NCBI RefSeq assembly: GCF_023078475.1
Contig: NZ_CP095741.1
Coordinates: 3,038,001-3,102,000 of the forward strand
Direction: 5' to 3'
Length of the DNA stretch: 64,000 nucleotides
DNA from: Luteibacter aegosomaticola
GTDB taxonomy: Bacteria > Pseudomonadota > Gammaproteobacteria > Xanthomonadales > Rhodanobacteraceae
The notes beneath the pieces are model-generated. The model saw only the letters and a program-made list of their open reading frames with translations, did no database searches and was not told the origin of the DNA. This document shows, in pieces, positions 20,083 through 33,700 of this stretch (positions within the stretch are counted from its first letter, which is position 1; each line of letters opens with the position of its first letter). Both the position numbers and the translations under genes were made by a program.

Positions 20083-20115
20083 AAAAAAAAAAAGGGAGAA
20101 GCCAGGGCTTCTCCC
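20083..20115 (-). terminator. Strong rho-independent terminator of the PstS-like gene
   Basis: On the minus strand GGGAGAAGCC and GGCTTCTCCC form a perfect 10-bp stem with a 2-base loop, followed by eleven T (20083-20093). It lies 32 bp after the stop of the PstS-like gene. Confidence 0.95.
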
Positions 20116-20146
20116 TTCCCCATCCTTCCTGGACAGCGAGTGGGTC

Positions 20147-21421
20147 TTAGTTGACGCAGCTATCGACGGCCGACTGGGTCACGCCGGAGTCGAGCCAGGC
20201 GAAGCCGGTACCGGCAAAGCCGACCGTGCCGGTGGCGTTGCGCACATCCGTGCTGTACGGCGAACCCAGCACGCCGCGAACGCCGGCCGTGAGGGAACCG
20301 TTACCCGTGGCGTTGCCGAGCAGGTAGGTCACCGCCATGATCGGATAGCCGGCAGCCGGCGAGGCATAGGCCGACGGATCGACGACGGCAATGCACTGGC
20401 TCTTCGGCAGGCCGCTGAGAGCAACGAGCTGCGGACGACCATTGGCGTCGTTGCCGCCGATGGCCTTGTCGAACTGGAGGCTCACAGCGACGTTGGACGG
20501 ACCGAAGCTCGACGGGTCGATGAAGGTACCCGTGGCGTTCTTGTTCTCGATGCTGGCATACAGCGCCGGCGACGAGACCACGACGTTGGCGACTTCGGCG
20601 TAGCCGATCGCACCGTCGACGCTGCCCACCTTCGTGACCACACCGGTGTTACCCGAGGCAGTGGCGGTCGCGGCGTAACCCGACGGGAGGTAGCTGGCAA
20701 TGGCCTGCGAGAAGTCCTGGTTCGTCTGGAACGAGCCCGCGCCCGGGACGTTCAGGCCGCCGGCAGCGGCGCCGCAAACCGCCGAGAGGTGGTTCGAGAA
20801 GTTGAACGACGTGCCGCTGCCGTCCGAACGATAGACGACGGTGATATTGCCGGTCGTGCTGCTCGGGATGCCCGTGTTCGCACCCGACGCACGCAGCGCC
20901 TGCCAGGTCTTGATCTGGCCAGAGAACACCTGGCAAACCTGGGTCTCGGTCAGGTTCAGCTGGCTCACGCCGGCCTTGTTGAACGAAACGGCGATCGCAC
21001 CGGCGATGCTCGGGAACTGCACCGGCTGCGCGCCAAGGGCCGTGTGGCCAGCGAAGTAAGCCGTCATGTCCGACGACGCCAGCGGCGAGTCAGAGCCGAC
21101 GAAGGCCGGCTGGGTCAGGCCCGTGCCGCCAAAGCCGGCCGGGGTGCCGAGGCAGGCGTTGTTAACGTTGTTGGCCGGATCGTTACCAGCAAGGATCTTC
21201 TTGCCGGTGCCGCTGCCGGTCGGGCAGTAGGTCGTGGTGTTGCCGGAGATGTCGCTGTACGCACCGATCATGGAGCCCGGCAGCGGCGTGGTCAGCGCAG
21301 CCGTGTTATCGGCGGTGTAAGCGAGCTGCGGCAGCGTGGCACCACCACCGGTCAGGTTGACACTCTGAGCGGCAGCAGCGGAAGCGAGCGACATCAGCAC
21401 AGCGCCCGCGATGAACTTCAT
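20147..21421 (-). CDS. PstS/DING-like phosphate-binding protein, exported
   Basis: 424 residues with signal peptide MKFIAGAVLMSLASAAAAQ. The mature part has PstS-type anion-binding motifs: LTGGGATLPQLAY, the phosphate loop RSDGSGTSFNF, and GAIGYAEVANV. Several cysteines suggest an extracytoplasmic fold. No ABC transporter genes are nearby, so it is not a simple Pst uptake component; stand-alone PstS-like and DING proteins in pseudomonads are often secreted. Two starts have good GGGAAACACC sites: 21421 (preferred) and 21454. It has its own phased-repeat promoter region and a strong terminator, and lies immediately downstream of the giant adhesin gene. Confidence 0.82.
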   Translation of the reverse strand: MKFIAGAVLMSLASAAAAQSVNLTGGGATLPQLAYTADNTAALTTPLPGSMIGAYSDISGNTTTYCPTGSGTGKKILAGNDPANNVNNACLGTPAGFGGTGLTQPAFVGSDSPLASSDMTAYFAGHTALGAQPVQFPSIAGAIAVSFNKAGVSQLNLTETQVCQVFSGQIKTWQALRASGANTGIPSSTTGNITVVYRSDGSGTSFNFSNHLSAVCGAAAGGLNVPGAGSFQTNQDFSQAIASYLPSGYAATATASGNTGVVTKVGSVDGAIGYAEVANVVVSSPALYASIENKNATGTFIDPSSFGPSNVAVSLQFDKAIGGNDANGRPQLVALSGLPKSQCIAVVDPSAYASPAAGYPIMAVTYLLGNATGNGSLTAGVRGVLGSPYSTDVRNATGTVGFAGTGFAWLDSGVTQSAVDSCVN

Positions 21422-21514
21422 GCGGGTGTTTCCCATCGAAAAATCGCAACGCATGGTGTTTCCCCTTGCATAGAAGCCCCCCAAGTGGAGGCCTTGCAAG
21501 CATCCCTATCTACG

Positions 21515-21562
21515 ATGACCCGATCATGCCATTGCGATGTCGTCAAATATGATGGCTCTATG
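21515..21562 (-). promoter_or_regulatory. 11-bp phased half-site array, possible PhoB box
   Basis: ATG-containing units occur at 21515, 21526, 21537, 21549 and 21560, spaced 11, 11, 12 and 11 bp. Read on the minus strand the units are GGTCAT, TGGCAT, CGACAT and TTTCAT, close to the PhoB half-site TGTCAT with 11-bp direct repetition. They lie 94-140 bp before the PstS-like start, in the right orientation. Confidence 0.45.
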
Positions 21563-21635
21563 AAATCGGCAATTGCGGAAACTCAAAGCATCCTGTTGTT
21601 TCCGAACCGACATATCAGCTGTCACGGGCAAACAG

Positions 21636-21720
21636 AAAAAAAGCCCCGAATCGCTGCGTATTTTTTCCAAAGATGACAACCGATGTTGCTCTTTGGCGAA
21701 AACATGCCGGCGACCGGGGC
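21636..21720 (-). terminator. Possible terminator of the adhesin gene
   Basis: After the adhesin stop, GCCCCG (read from 21720) can pair with CGGGGC (to 21643), enclosing a second stem CCAAAGA/TCTTTGG, and is followed by seven T (21642-21636). The wide outer loop makes it weaker than a classical hairpin. Confidence 0.5.
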
Positions 21721-21741
21721 CGTTCGTTCAATGCGAGCGCC

Positions 21742-24700
21742 TCACATGTTGCGAAGCGCCTTGCGTTCGGCATCCGTCAGCTTGCCTTGCGAGTCGTTAC
21801 GACCGAGCACCTGCACGGGTGAGCCGTTATCGTACGCGGCGGGCGACACGCTCGACGTGTTGTCTCCGTCACGCAGCACATGCACGGAGATCTCCGATGG
21901 CATTTTTTCACGCGCATCGGATTGTTGCTTGCGCGCCACATCCTCCGCCGCCTGCGATGCGGCGGTAGCCGCGGCGCTTGCCGCATTGAGTGCGCCGACA
22001 TTGACCGCAGCCGTCACCGGAATACCGATCGAATCGCCCTTGACCTGGATGTTGTCTGCGTTGGCCACCCGTGCCGCGGCGATCACGAGATTACCCGACA
22101 CGCGAATGCCAGCATCACCCGCATCGACCGTTCCGCGAGGCGCGATCAGATAAGCATTACCCTCCTGGGCACCATCCACCGTTTGCAGGGTTGCGATACC
22201 GGCACCGGACACCTGGCCGCGCGCATCGATGTAGCAGAACGCATCGCGATCGCACAGGAAGGTCGGCGGTGGCACTTCACTCGTCGTCTTCGCACCCTGG
22301 CCCGCGTTGATGTCGCCGTTCGAGCTCCAGATCGTGACATCACCACCACGCTCGGTGAAGACGCGGCTCTGGGCGAGAAGCAGGCTACGGTCCGTGACGA
22401 CGTTGATCCCACCCGCCTCCAGCGTAAGCAGACCCATCGTGTTCGGGCCAGCCTTTACCGCGCCCGTGCCATCGGTAATGACGCCAGGTGCGGAGGTGCT
22501 GCCAATCAGCGCCTGCCCCCCTGGCCCGACCAGGGTCACGTCGCCACCCTGCTGCGTCTGGATGGTGGAGCTACGGATATCCAGGTCACCGGTATCCACC
22601 GTGGTAGCCGCACCGTTCAGGCCTCCCTGCCCGGAACCGTTCGACGTATAGCCGAGCGAAGCCGGGAACATCGATGCCAGCGCCTCGTATCCGCGGGCGT
22701 ACTGGCCCGCGTATGGGCTGGCGGCGTTGTTGTAGTCCGTGCCAACCTGCGCAAGCAGCTTGAAAAGTTCCTTCTCCGCAAACAGACGCTGCACGCTTTG
22801 CGGCTCATTGGCGAACAGCGAACGCGCTTCGTCCCCGGTCATCGGCGGTAGGACATCATCCGTGGCATGGCCGGTCGCGGTGGATTGGCCGGCGACGCGT
22901 TCTTGCATGAAGCGCACGAGGTCCGGCACCAGGCTGGGTAAGCCGTTGGCTCCATCCATGTATTGCGCGAGGAACGCCTGGGTATCCACGCCCGGACCGA
23001 TGCCGAAGTTTACGAGGACGTCGGCGCTCTCGTGCGGCAGATAGGGATTGTGCGCGTTGCCGATGGCATCGATCCCCGTGAGTGTCGTGTTGGACGCCCG
23101 CTGTGAAAGATCGAGCTGGCTGACGAACGGACCGATATCGCGGCCCGCCTCCACGAGGAAGCTACCCGGCCCACCCAGCACGAGGACCGGCGCCAGGTTG
23201 TAGTCGCCACCCACGGAGGTCTTGTATGGCGTGTCATAGATATCGCGGCCCGCGGCCACCTGCGTCACGTCGGCACGCCGCGTGTTTTGTGCTTCAAGGG
23301 AGAGATTCACGATGTCTCTCCCTGCCAGCACCTGTGCCTGCTTCGGCGAATAGACGATCAACTGGCGCTGGACGTACCCGTCCGCCCCGAAGACACCATC
23401 GTTGATGTCACCATCCAGCGCGTAGATGCGCACTGGCACCGTGTCGTCAGCGTGTAGAAGCGTCGGCGAGTGGAAGACCGCATTAGCGGCCTGCGAACCA
23501 TCGTTCGTACCAAGCCAGGTCAGCAAGCCACCCAACTGTGCGGCGCCACTCAAAGGCTGGACCGGCGACGGCATGGCATCCGGCGACGAGTCGATCAGGC
23601 CAAACCCGTAGTTCGCCGCATTGCCGACCGTCAGGCGGGCAAGGTTGACGTCCTGCGCCGCGAGCAACGACAGGTTCCCGGTCGCCGAGGGGAAGAGTTC
23701 GCCGTTCGTCTCGATATCGATATCGCCGCCAAGGGCCGTGAGGCCCACGGTCGCCGGCAGCACAGGAATCGCGCTGCCGCCACCGCCGAACAACGCCCCT
23801 GGCGTCGCCAGGCTGCCGAGCACGATGCCACCCGACACCGAAGTCGCGTTGAACATCGAATCGCCCGAGAAACCCTGGCTATCGACGTGGCCCGCCGGCG
23901 ACATCGCCGCCACTACGCTCGACGTGTAGTACGACGGGTTGTACACCCCGGCGATATCCAGCCCACCGCGAGCCAGGACCGACAGTTGCGCATCCTGCAA
24001 GGCGAACAACGTGGAAGCTGGCGTGGAGCCTCCCGCGCTACCCGTCGTGGGGGCACTGATCGATGCCGTCACGGCACCGTCGGCGCGAATATCGCCAAGC
24101 CCCTTCGCGACGAAGTAGCTGCCGCTCTCGATATTGCCACCGGCGTGGACAGCAAGATCCCCTCCGCCCACGGTGGTGGCGGTGTGACTGCCGTTATCGA
24201 TGTACCAGGTCGTCGGCAGCGAGACGGAAAGCTCGGAGATATCGCCCCCAGCATCGACCGTGACATTGCCGCCGGCGCTCATCACGCCCTGCTTGAAGTT
24301 CGAAAAATCAATGGACGATCGGGAACCATCGGCTGCGTTTCCAACCTGCATCCACTGCCACCAGTACTGCGCGACGCTCCCGCCCTTCGCCCCCTTGGTC
24401 TGGCTTCCGTCCGCGTCTACCACCGATTGGATACCAAGGATGTCGCCACCCGCTTGCAGGCTGATATCGCCCGCATGGTCCGGATTGACCAAGCCGTTGA
24501 CCAGCATGTCAGGCTGGGTGTTGGCGAGGCCCCCCGCCTGCTCAGACGGGCGCAGGACGCTGATGTCGGTACCTGCGCTTGTGCCATCTGCTGGCGCGCC
24601 AGCCGTGTATACCGCGGCGGGTGAGCTTTCGTCGGTCCAGCGAATATCGCCGCTGGCCGTGATGTCGATATCGCCCGTGCCCGTACGAATGGTCGTCGGG

Positions 24701-27700
24701 AAGACCAGGGTCTTGCCCTTATAGGGGCTGTTTCCGTTGACGACCAAAGGATCGGTCACGGTATCCGTGACCTCGAAGTGGCCGCCAAGCAATACGCTTC
24801 CCGTACCCGCTGCATTCGTTGCGAGCGGATCCGCCACATCGGTATCGGCCCCGGCGACGAAACGGTACGAGGTACTCGGGCCGCCAAGCAGCGTCGCGGA
24901 CGCAAACGACACCGGGTTACCGAGGGATGGCATGTTCGAGGGCGAGTTATCCGGTGCAGCTTTGCCGATCGGCTGGTTCGGCACGGTCGGGCCGCCCGAG
25001 GGATCGACGATCGGCGCGAACGGGGCGTAATACATCTGCGTACCGGTGAAGGCCGTGCCGACGTTCGCGGTGACGTAGGTGTAGTAGTCCTTGTGGTCGC
25101 CAAGGTAGATGCCGTAATCGGAGGACCAGTCGGTGTAGTCCAGGTCCACCGGAAGCATCGGCGGCGCAGGCGTCTTCGTGGTCTGCGTGCGTGTGAAGTT
25201 CGTGCTCAGCCAGGTCTTGTAGGCCGTGTAGTAATCCGAATAGCTATCGTAGTTGCCCGGCGTCGGCGCGCCAGCACTCGAAGGGCTATAGGCGAGGAAC
25301 TTGGTGGTATTGGATGTCTTGAAACGTCCCACCCATGCCGTGGTTGCCGCCGAGTTGCCAAACGCGGTGAGGTACGCCTCGTAGTTCGTGTAGTACGCCC
25401 CGGTCTGATCCTCGATGGGCGCCTGCAGGGGCTGGTAGTTCGGGTCGGCGCTGATAACGGCCGTGCCGCCCGCACGCAGGTTGATCGTGCCGTTCCACAA
25501 GCCATTGGCGTTGAGATACGCCTGTGCCACCTGGTAAGCAGCGAGCGCCTTGGAGTACCCGGCGTTCGGCGCCGCCTGCTCTTCGGGTGCGAACGGCGCG
25601 TAGTACATCTGCGTGCCGGTGAAGGCCGTACCGACGTTCGCAGCGACGTACGTGTAGTAGTCCTTGTGATCGGCCAGGTAGATACCGTAGTCGGCGGACC
25701 AGTTGGTGTAGTCCGTATCCACCGGAAGCATTGGTGGCGCTGGCGTATTCGTGGTCTGGGTACGCGTGAAATTCGTACTCAGCCATGACTTGTACGCGGC
25801 GTAATAGTCAGCATACGTCGCGTAGCTGCCCGGCGCCGGCGCGCCAGCGCTTGTCGGGTTGTAGGCCAGGAACTTCGTGGTGTTCGAGGTTTTAAAGCGA
25901 CCCACCCACGCGGTGGTGGCGGTCGAATTGCCAAAGGCGGTGATGTAAGCCTGGTAATTCGCGTAGTAGGCCCCGGTTTGCTCTTCCAGTGGCGCCTGCA
26001 GCGGCTGGTAATTCGGATCGGCGCTAATGGTCGCCGTGCCACCTGCGCGCAGGTTGATCGTCCCGTTCCACAGGCCATTCGTATCGAGGAACGCCTGCGA
26101 TGCCTGGTAAGCCGCGACCATGTCGTCGTACGACGGCCCCACCGGATCGGTCGGCGCGTCGGGCGGCGGGTCATTAAGCTGTGCACCGTCGTTGGTTTGA
26201 TAGAAGCCATCGGAGATGCTCGCCTGCAGGTTGAGATCACCCGCCGCGCGCACGGTCAGGATCGGTGCTTCTCCGTTGTAACGGTAGGCAAGCTGCACCT
26301 TTCCATCGCTACCCGTGACGCCCGCACCGAGGTTCCAGTTGGTAACGACACTGATGTCGCCGCCGTTGAGGCCATCAGCGGGATTGCTCAGCTCGATACC
26401 CGGACGAACGTGCACGTTGGTGATACCGCTGAAGCGGTCCCCGAACGTGAAGCCAGGCGCTTGCACGAAGCCCATCAACACGCCAGGGCCGTTGGCGACA
26501 TCCCCGCCCACGTAGCCGTAGAAGCCGGCGTGATCGGCATTGACCTGATCAGGCGTGAAATAGTTTTTGCTCAGGTAGTCGGCGATCTGGTCCGACCCAA
26601 CCGGCGCGTCCAGGACCTTTCCGTTCGCATCTGTCCATGTGCCCGCGACCATCGTGCCGTCGCTGTTGAACCAACCGGCGGGGTCGATGTAACCATCGAA
26701 ATGCTGGGCACCGGAAGTCTGGTCCTTCGTGCTCCACACGGCGTAGGGCTCGATCGTGACATCACGCGCGCCCTGCAACGATGAGGGAGCGTCGACGGTC
26801 ACCGGTACATCACCGTCAGCCAGCAACGGCGCACGAAGGCTGATCGTGCCGCCTTCGGCCGCCGCCGAGCCACCTGCCACATTGATACGCGCGCCCGTGC
26901 CAAGGTGAATGTACCCGGCGTTCGCCCGGTCGACGTTCTCGTAGCCGTACTTCTGGTTGAAGTCGTTGGCCGTGGGGTCACCGCCGGTGCCGAGGATGAC
27001 ATCACCGCCCTGCTGACCTGCGACAATAGCGTGCGCATCCAGCGTGCCGTTGATGTCGACGCCTCGATCACCCCAGATCTCGATGTGGCTGCCCGATGTT
27101 GCACTGGCGTCGATCGTGCCGTCGACACGCGCCTTGCCACCGTTCGCCGTCAGGAAAACGCGCGTGGCCGTCAGGCTGTTTCCGGTAGAGAGCGCGAGAT
27201 CACCCTGCCCTGTCGTGACATCGACGAGGCCGGTCGCGCCGCTGAGCGTCGCGATCGAGGCCACCGTATCAAGGTCCAGGGCGCCGCCCGTGCCGACCGT
27301 GAAATAGCCACCGCGGTAGCCCTTCGCGGCGTGGCCATCGAAATGGCCGCCCAGGCCGAGGGTACCGCCGGCCACGGCATGGAATGTTCCCGCGTCACCC
27401 GCGTTGGCCGCTCCGCCATAACGGATCGTCGAGCCCTGGTCGATGGCGATATCGCCAGTAGCGTCGAGCGCCAGGTTGCCACCTGGGGCATAAGCCGCCG
27501 TATCGAAGAATTGCTGGGTAATACCGGAGACATCCAGTGTCGTCCCAGTCGCGACATGGACACCACCCGCCGTGGCATCCAGACTCACACTACCCGCCGG
27601 AGCGGCGATGCTCATACCGTCGTCGATATTGGCTGCGCGCAGGGTAAGCGAGCCGCCCATGCCAGAGGCCGCCAATGCGGTGCCGTCCACACCGTGGAGG

Positions 27701-30700
27701 CGCATCGCACCCGTCGTCAGCAACGTGCTCGCCCCACCGCCGTTCACCGCGAAGACCGGCGCCGTCAGGTCGACCGCCATGGCGCCGAAGTCGACGCCGC
27801 CACTAGCCGTAGCCGCCATGCCCGACGAGGCGCGCCCATCGAAGCCCGAGAATCCAAGCACGGTGGCCGTACCGGCGCCAAAGTCGATCTCACGCGCGTC
27901 GACATGCAGCGTACCGCCGCCGGCCAGCGCCTGGCCCGCTGCCGCGCCCAGCAGGTTGGCAAACGTGACTGTGCCAGCCTGGATTGACACATCGTTCCCG
28001 TCGCCTTCAATGGAACCCGCGCTTAGCACAAGGCTATTGTGCAGCGAGACATCCAGCGGCCCCGTGAAGTCAATGGCGCCGCGGCTGCGCAGCGTGACTG
28101 AGTCCGCATCCTGCCACTGTGCAAGGGTACTCGCGCCGATCACCAGGCCGTCATCCGGGCTTGCCGCACCGGGCGCCACGAAACTGATATGGCCCGCGGT
28201 GGCGTCGACAGCCTTGCCTGAGAGCGTCGCCATGTCGTCTACGCGAACGCGGCCCGTGGCATCGAGAGTCAATGCGTTACCGCCGTCTACCAGCGCGCCC
28301 GCACCAATGGTTAACTGCCCTCCGGTCGAATTCGCGCCAAGGCCATGACGCGTGATCGCCGCCGCCCCGTGCTGCGAGACACGGAGAAGCGCGCCACTAC
28401 CATCGATAGCGGGAACCGCGGCACCATCGGCATCCGTGCCCGCATCGCGGCCAAACACAAGCGGCTGGCTCGCAACAGGGTTACCCTGCCCGCGCGCTGC
28501 AAGCACGCTGCCATCCTCCAGCGTGATGCCATCGCCGCCCGCGCCCGCCACAAGGAGAATCTCCTGGCCTGCGAGCGGATGCGCCGCGTCGTTCGAGAGC
28601 AGAAGACTCTCCGCGGTCACGTTGACGTGATCGCCGTCGGTCTCGCTTTGCCGCGTACCACCCAACAGCAAGCTGCCCGCGCCCAACGTCGTGAGCCCAT
28701 CGGCGGAAATACCCAGATAGCCATCGCGCGCCGTTTCGCTCGCACCCAGCACCTGTATCGCTTCGCCGGCGATATCCACCTGCGAAGTGCGGCCGCCGAC
28801 CGCCGGCGTCGCCGATAGCGTCGCCCCCAGGTCGAGACGCTGACCGGCACTGATGGCGAGCCTGCCGGCATCCGCCGCAAGAGGCGGGGCCACCTGACCA
28901 TTCTTTGCCGCAGCGGCATTGAAGAACGTATCGGCATCAGTCAGGCGGTACTGCGAGTACTGCTGCCACGCATCGTCCGACTGGACCATGAAGGTCGATA
29001 CACGTGCATCGTGCGTTCCGGTGAGCGCGTTGCCGTAATAACCACCGACGGCATAACTGCCGTCGGGCAAGGCGGCCGCGCGCCCAGCTACCCCCTCGGT
29101 CGCTGTCGTCATCTGGTAGATGCGCATGGCGCCCGGCAGCGTCGCGTACTGCGCCGGGAGCAGCGTGTAATAACCGGCTGCGAGGCCGGGCACGCCAGCC
29201 AGATAGACCTGGCGGCCAACACCCGGCTGCACCGCGCCCGCGGCATCCATCGCCATGTCGCTCGCGGCGATAGGGCCATTGAGGCTCGGTAGGATCGCGT
29301 AAACGGTCGCGCCATTGGGAGCCGTGGCGAGCACGTCGCGCGAGCCGCCCGTGCCTGGCACGAACTCGCTCCCCTGCAGGTGGCCGCCGCCCGTGAGATC
29401 GATGGTGGCGCCGCTGTCGAGCGCCACGCTGCCGCCATGCAGCTCGATCTGCTTGGACGGCGGGGCATCCATGGTCGCGGCATCCACGCCAGGCTGGATG
29501 CTATAGCGCCAATCAATGCCGTCCACGGTGGTCCCGTAAGGCACCGTCTGATCATCCAGCGATACGGACGTGACGCTACCCGGCGCCAGGTGCACGCTCT
29601 TCGTGTTAGCCAGGGGCAACGCCCCGGCGGCAAAACCAAATGCGGTGGCATCGTTCGAGGGATCGGTGGTGCCAAGCACCAGCGTGCCCGAGGGCACCTT
29701 GATCGTGCCGCGCTGCTCGATGTGGTCTGCGGCGATAAGCAACGCACCACCCGCTGACAAGGGCGCCGTGGCTGCCTCGCCCGAGGGCAGGAACGTCACC
29801 GTGGTTTCACGCGTAGCCCCCTGGGCATCGGCGATACCCGAAGCATTTGCGTTGATCGCGAAGTGGTAGCCGCTTTCCGGATACACCTGGGCAGCGGTGA
29901 ACGTGAGGTCGCCGGTCGAGAACAGCATGCCAGGCACAGGGTGGCTATTGCTGTCCGACGCGAGGATGGCGGGCAGTGCGAAGCGTACGTCGTTCAGCGC
30001 GTTGAAGTTCGCCTGCTGCCAGCCCTGGAGATCAACCACGCCGCCCATGTCGATGGAACCGGCATGGACATCAAGGACCCCGTCACCTGCCATGGCCGTG
30101 GGCGACGTCGGGGTACCGGTGATCTGGACATACGGCGCCGCGATCGTCACGTGCCCCGCACCCGTGGCAAACCCGCTGACTGCGCCGACATCCGTCCCAC
30201 CCGCCGGCTCCGCACGCAGGGCATCAGCATTGATAACCACTTGCTTGCCGAGGTTGAGGTTCACATCACCTGCGAACACCACCGCGGTAGCGAACTGGTT
30301 CCCGATCTGTGCGCCTGGCGTCGGGCCAAGCTGCAGGCTGGTGATGCCTGAACCATCCAACGTGTGCGCTGCGAAGTAGAGATTGCCAGCACCGGTTCCG
30401 CCGGCGTCATCCGACATGCTGGCGAAACCAGGCTTGTCGCCATTCAACTGGCTCACGACGATCGCCGTGGGCTTCGCCGTGCCGACGTCCTGCGTACCCA
30501 CGATCTCCAGTGAGCCGCCTTCTGCATCCTCGGCGCCGCCGTGTGCCTGGAGCGTCGCGCCAAGATACATCCCTGCGGAAGCGCCGAAGACGATGCTGCC
30601 GGCATCGCTCCACACAGCGACCGGCGCCACGTCGGTGGTCGTGCCATTTAACCGGGCACTGGCCACGGGAAGATCGAACGTATCGGCCGCACCCGACACG

Positions 30701-33700
30701 TCGATGCGGGAACCGTCGTCAGCGACAACGACACCGCCGCCCCCGGCTGTCACACTCACCGTACCACCGCCAAGCACATCGCCCGTGCGCGGCGTCACTC
30801 GCTGATCGCCCTGCGTCGCCGCCGGCGCACGCTCATTGATGAGCGCCACGCCTCGCGCATCGAGACTAGCGCCGGCGCCGAGCCATGCCCGACCTATGCC
30901 CTGGTATCCGGTCGAGGTCAGCGGCTTGTTGCTATCTACGTTAATCGTGCCGCCACGAGCGGTAAGGCTGCCATCGATTACGACATCGTCATAGCTACCG
31001 ATATCAAGCAATCCACCCGCGTCGACCGTTACGGACGCACCCGTGCCCACGACGGCACTTCCGGTGACACCATCCAGCGTGATGGGCACGTTGTTACGAA
31101 CCCAGTTGCGGTAGTCGCCTGCCTGCATCGTCAGGCCAGATGCGCCATCAGCGCTCGTGCTCCGGGTGGACCAGCGATCCCATGCGTCGAGCAGGCCGAT
31201 GCCCTTCACGGCCGGTGTCGCATAGAGGTCGCTGCCTGACGCCAGCGATCGCAGCGCATCGAGGTCCGGCAGCATGTTGGCCTGCCGGACCACGACTTGC
31301 GTCCCATCCGCGATGGTCGCGTCCGTCACCGAATCCAGATTGTAGCGAGCAAAGCCCTGGCCATCGAAGAACCCCGGGGAAAGCCACAGGCCATTCGGCT
31401 GCGCCATCGCATTCGCGTCACCGCCGACCTGGACCTGCGCCGCACGCAACGTCAGGGCGCCACCGCCCGAGAAGCCCCATGCGCGCAACGTTCCGCCCAG
31501 GCTAACGTAAGCGTGGTCGATCGCCCTGGGTGGCGTACTCGAGAAGGGGTTCTGGTCAGCAGGGTCCTTCTCGTAGGTCAGTAGCGCGATGTTGCCGCCG
31601 CGCCCGACGGGCAGCCCGTTGTCGAGCTTCACGTCACCATGGGTATCGACGTAGCCGCCACCGCTTACGTCGACCGTACTGCCGGCATCCAGAGTGATCG
31701 ATCCGGTCTGGTCAGCCGTCGTGCCTTCCTGCCAGGTCGTAAGGGTGACATTGCCGCCATTGATCCAACGATCACCCGTGAGCTCATCCGCAGCTGCCGC
31801 CGTATCGTTAACCCACTGCCCGCGCGCGCTCAACAGGCTACCGTCATGGAGCGTAATGCCGGCGTCTTCCGCCGGCGCACCCGTGCCGGCGCCGGGTGCA
31901 GCGACGGGCCTGCCGGTTGTCAAGGTGATATTCCCTGCCGGGGCTTCGATGGAACCATAGATATCGATGCGCGAACCGGTAAGGGCAACACTGCCACCCG
32001 GCTTTACGACAAGGTGCGTACCTGCCGTTTCTTCCACCGCGCTAACGATCGCGCCTTCGGTATCGGAGCCCGTAGAGGCAGCCAGGCTCACATTGGCAAA
32101 ACCCGCCTTGCCCAGGCTATCCGCACTAACGACCATCCAGCCGGCGTCGAGACCATCCGCGATATCGACGTCGCTCCACTTCGTGTCCTTGTCGAAGGAA
32201 GGGACCAACGACTCCAGGGTCTGCGAGGTCTGCTGGATCCGGAGCCCGCGCTGCTGCCCGGAAAACACGGCGTTTGCGGCCATGTCGAGCGCAAAGGTGC
32301 CATCGTCCGGCTGCGTGCCGTCGCCGGTCTGGTTCGTGCCCGGCGTGGCCTGGGCCGACATTTCGCCGTCCAGTTGAAGTGCGTTCTTCGCGTGGATCGT
32401 CAGGGTCCCGGCGTCGGCGCCCTTGACGAAGCCTTCTTCATAACGCCGCGTGCCCCCAAGCAGGGGCGAGTTATACGTCTGACTCACGCCCCAGCGCGCG
32501 TGCGTACTGGTGAACTGGCCGGCAAAGCCGACATAGGCGACATCCGGGTCAGCCGAGGCAATGTTGTGGATGAGCCCGTCCGCACCCAACAGGTTCGGCG
32601 TGGTGATCCATCCGGACTGGTAGGCAAGATAACCACCATCCAGCGCGAGGCGGGAGCCCGTGCGGGTAATCACCTCGCCGCCATCCAGCGTAATCGAACC
32701 GCCCTGCGTCAGCATCTGGCTGATATCACGCGGCATGTTCTCGACATAGCCCTTCGCGTTGATGATCGGGCTACCGATCCAGTCCAGCCCATCGGCACGC
32801 GTGCCCGATACGGTGCTGTCCAGCAGCACATCCTTCTGTGTGTATAGGAAGCTGTTGCGCAAGAGCGGCGAATCGGCGAGCTCGTTCTGGCCGATGCGCG
32901 GGATACTCACCAGCAAGGCATCCATCGGGAGCTCGACATTGGCCAGCCCCGAGACATCGATGGTCGCACCCCTATCGATATAGACCCTGCCATCATTTGC
33001 CAGAGCTGATGCGCCGCCCGTACCGATCGCCCGCAGGCTCACATTGCCGCCGGGTACTTCGAGAAGAGACCCTGCATCCATCGTTACGCGGTTGCCCGTG
33101 ACCAACACGCTCCCAGGTACAAAAACCTTGTCGGCATCGGCGGAAGACGTCGTCGTCGTGCCATCCTTCTCCGGCAGCACAGCCGTCACCGAGCCCGCGC
33201 CGAACTCGACGGGCCCGTAGAAACCATGATCCATGCCGCTTAGCGTGATGCTGCCGGGGCGGCTGATACTCGTCGACGCAACCACGACGCCATTCTGGTA
33301 GACCGAGGGACCGTAGAGCGTGATCGCACCGCGCCGCGCCTGGATCAGCCCCGAGTTCTCCACAGCCTGGCCTGTCGTCCTCGGACCGGTCTGTACAGCG
33401 CCCAACGACAAGGTGCCATCGAGGCTATTGCTGATGATGTTGTCGCCAGCGATCAGCAAAGCCTGTCCGTCGTCAGCGACGATAGCGCCGCGGTTGACCA
33501 CCCGGGGCGCCGCCAGGATAACGAAGCCATTCGCCTCAGCGTTGATCGACGCCCCGTTCTCCACGACCACATCGCCGCTGCCACCGTTTGCGTCGGCAAC
33601 CAGGATCGACTTGTTGGAATTGGCGGGATCGGAGATGCCCGAGTTAAGGAACATCGTGTTGCTGGTCTTCAGGTCATCCGAAAACAGGGCCATCGAACTC

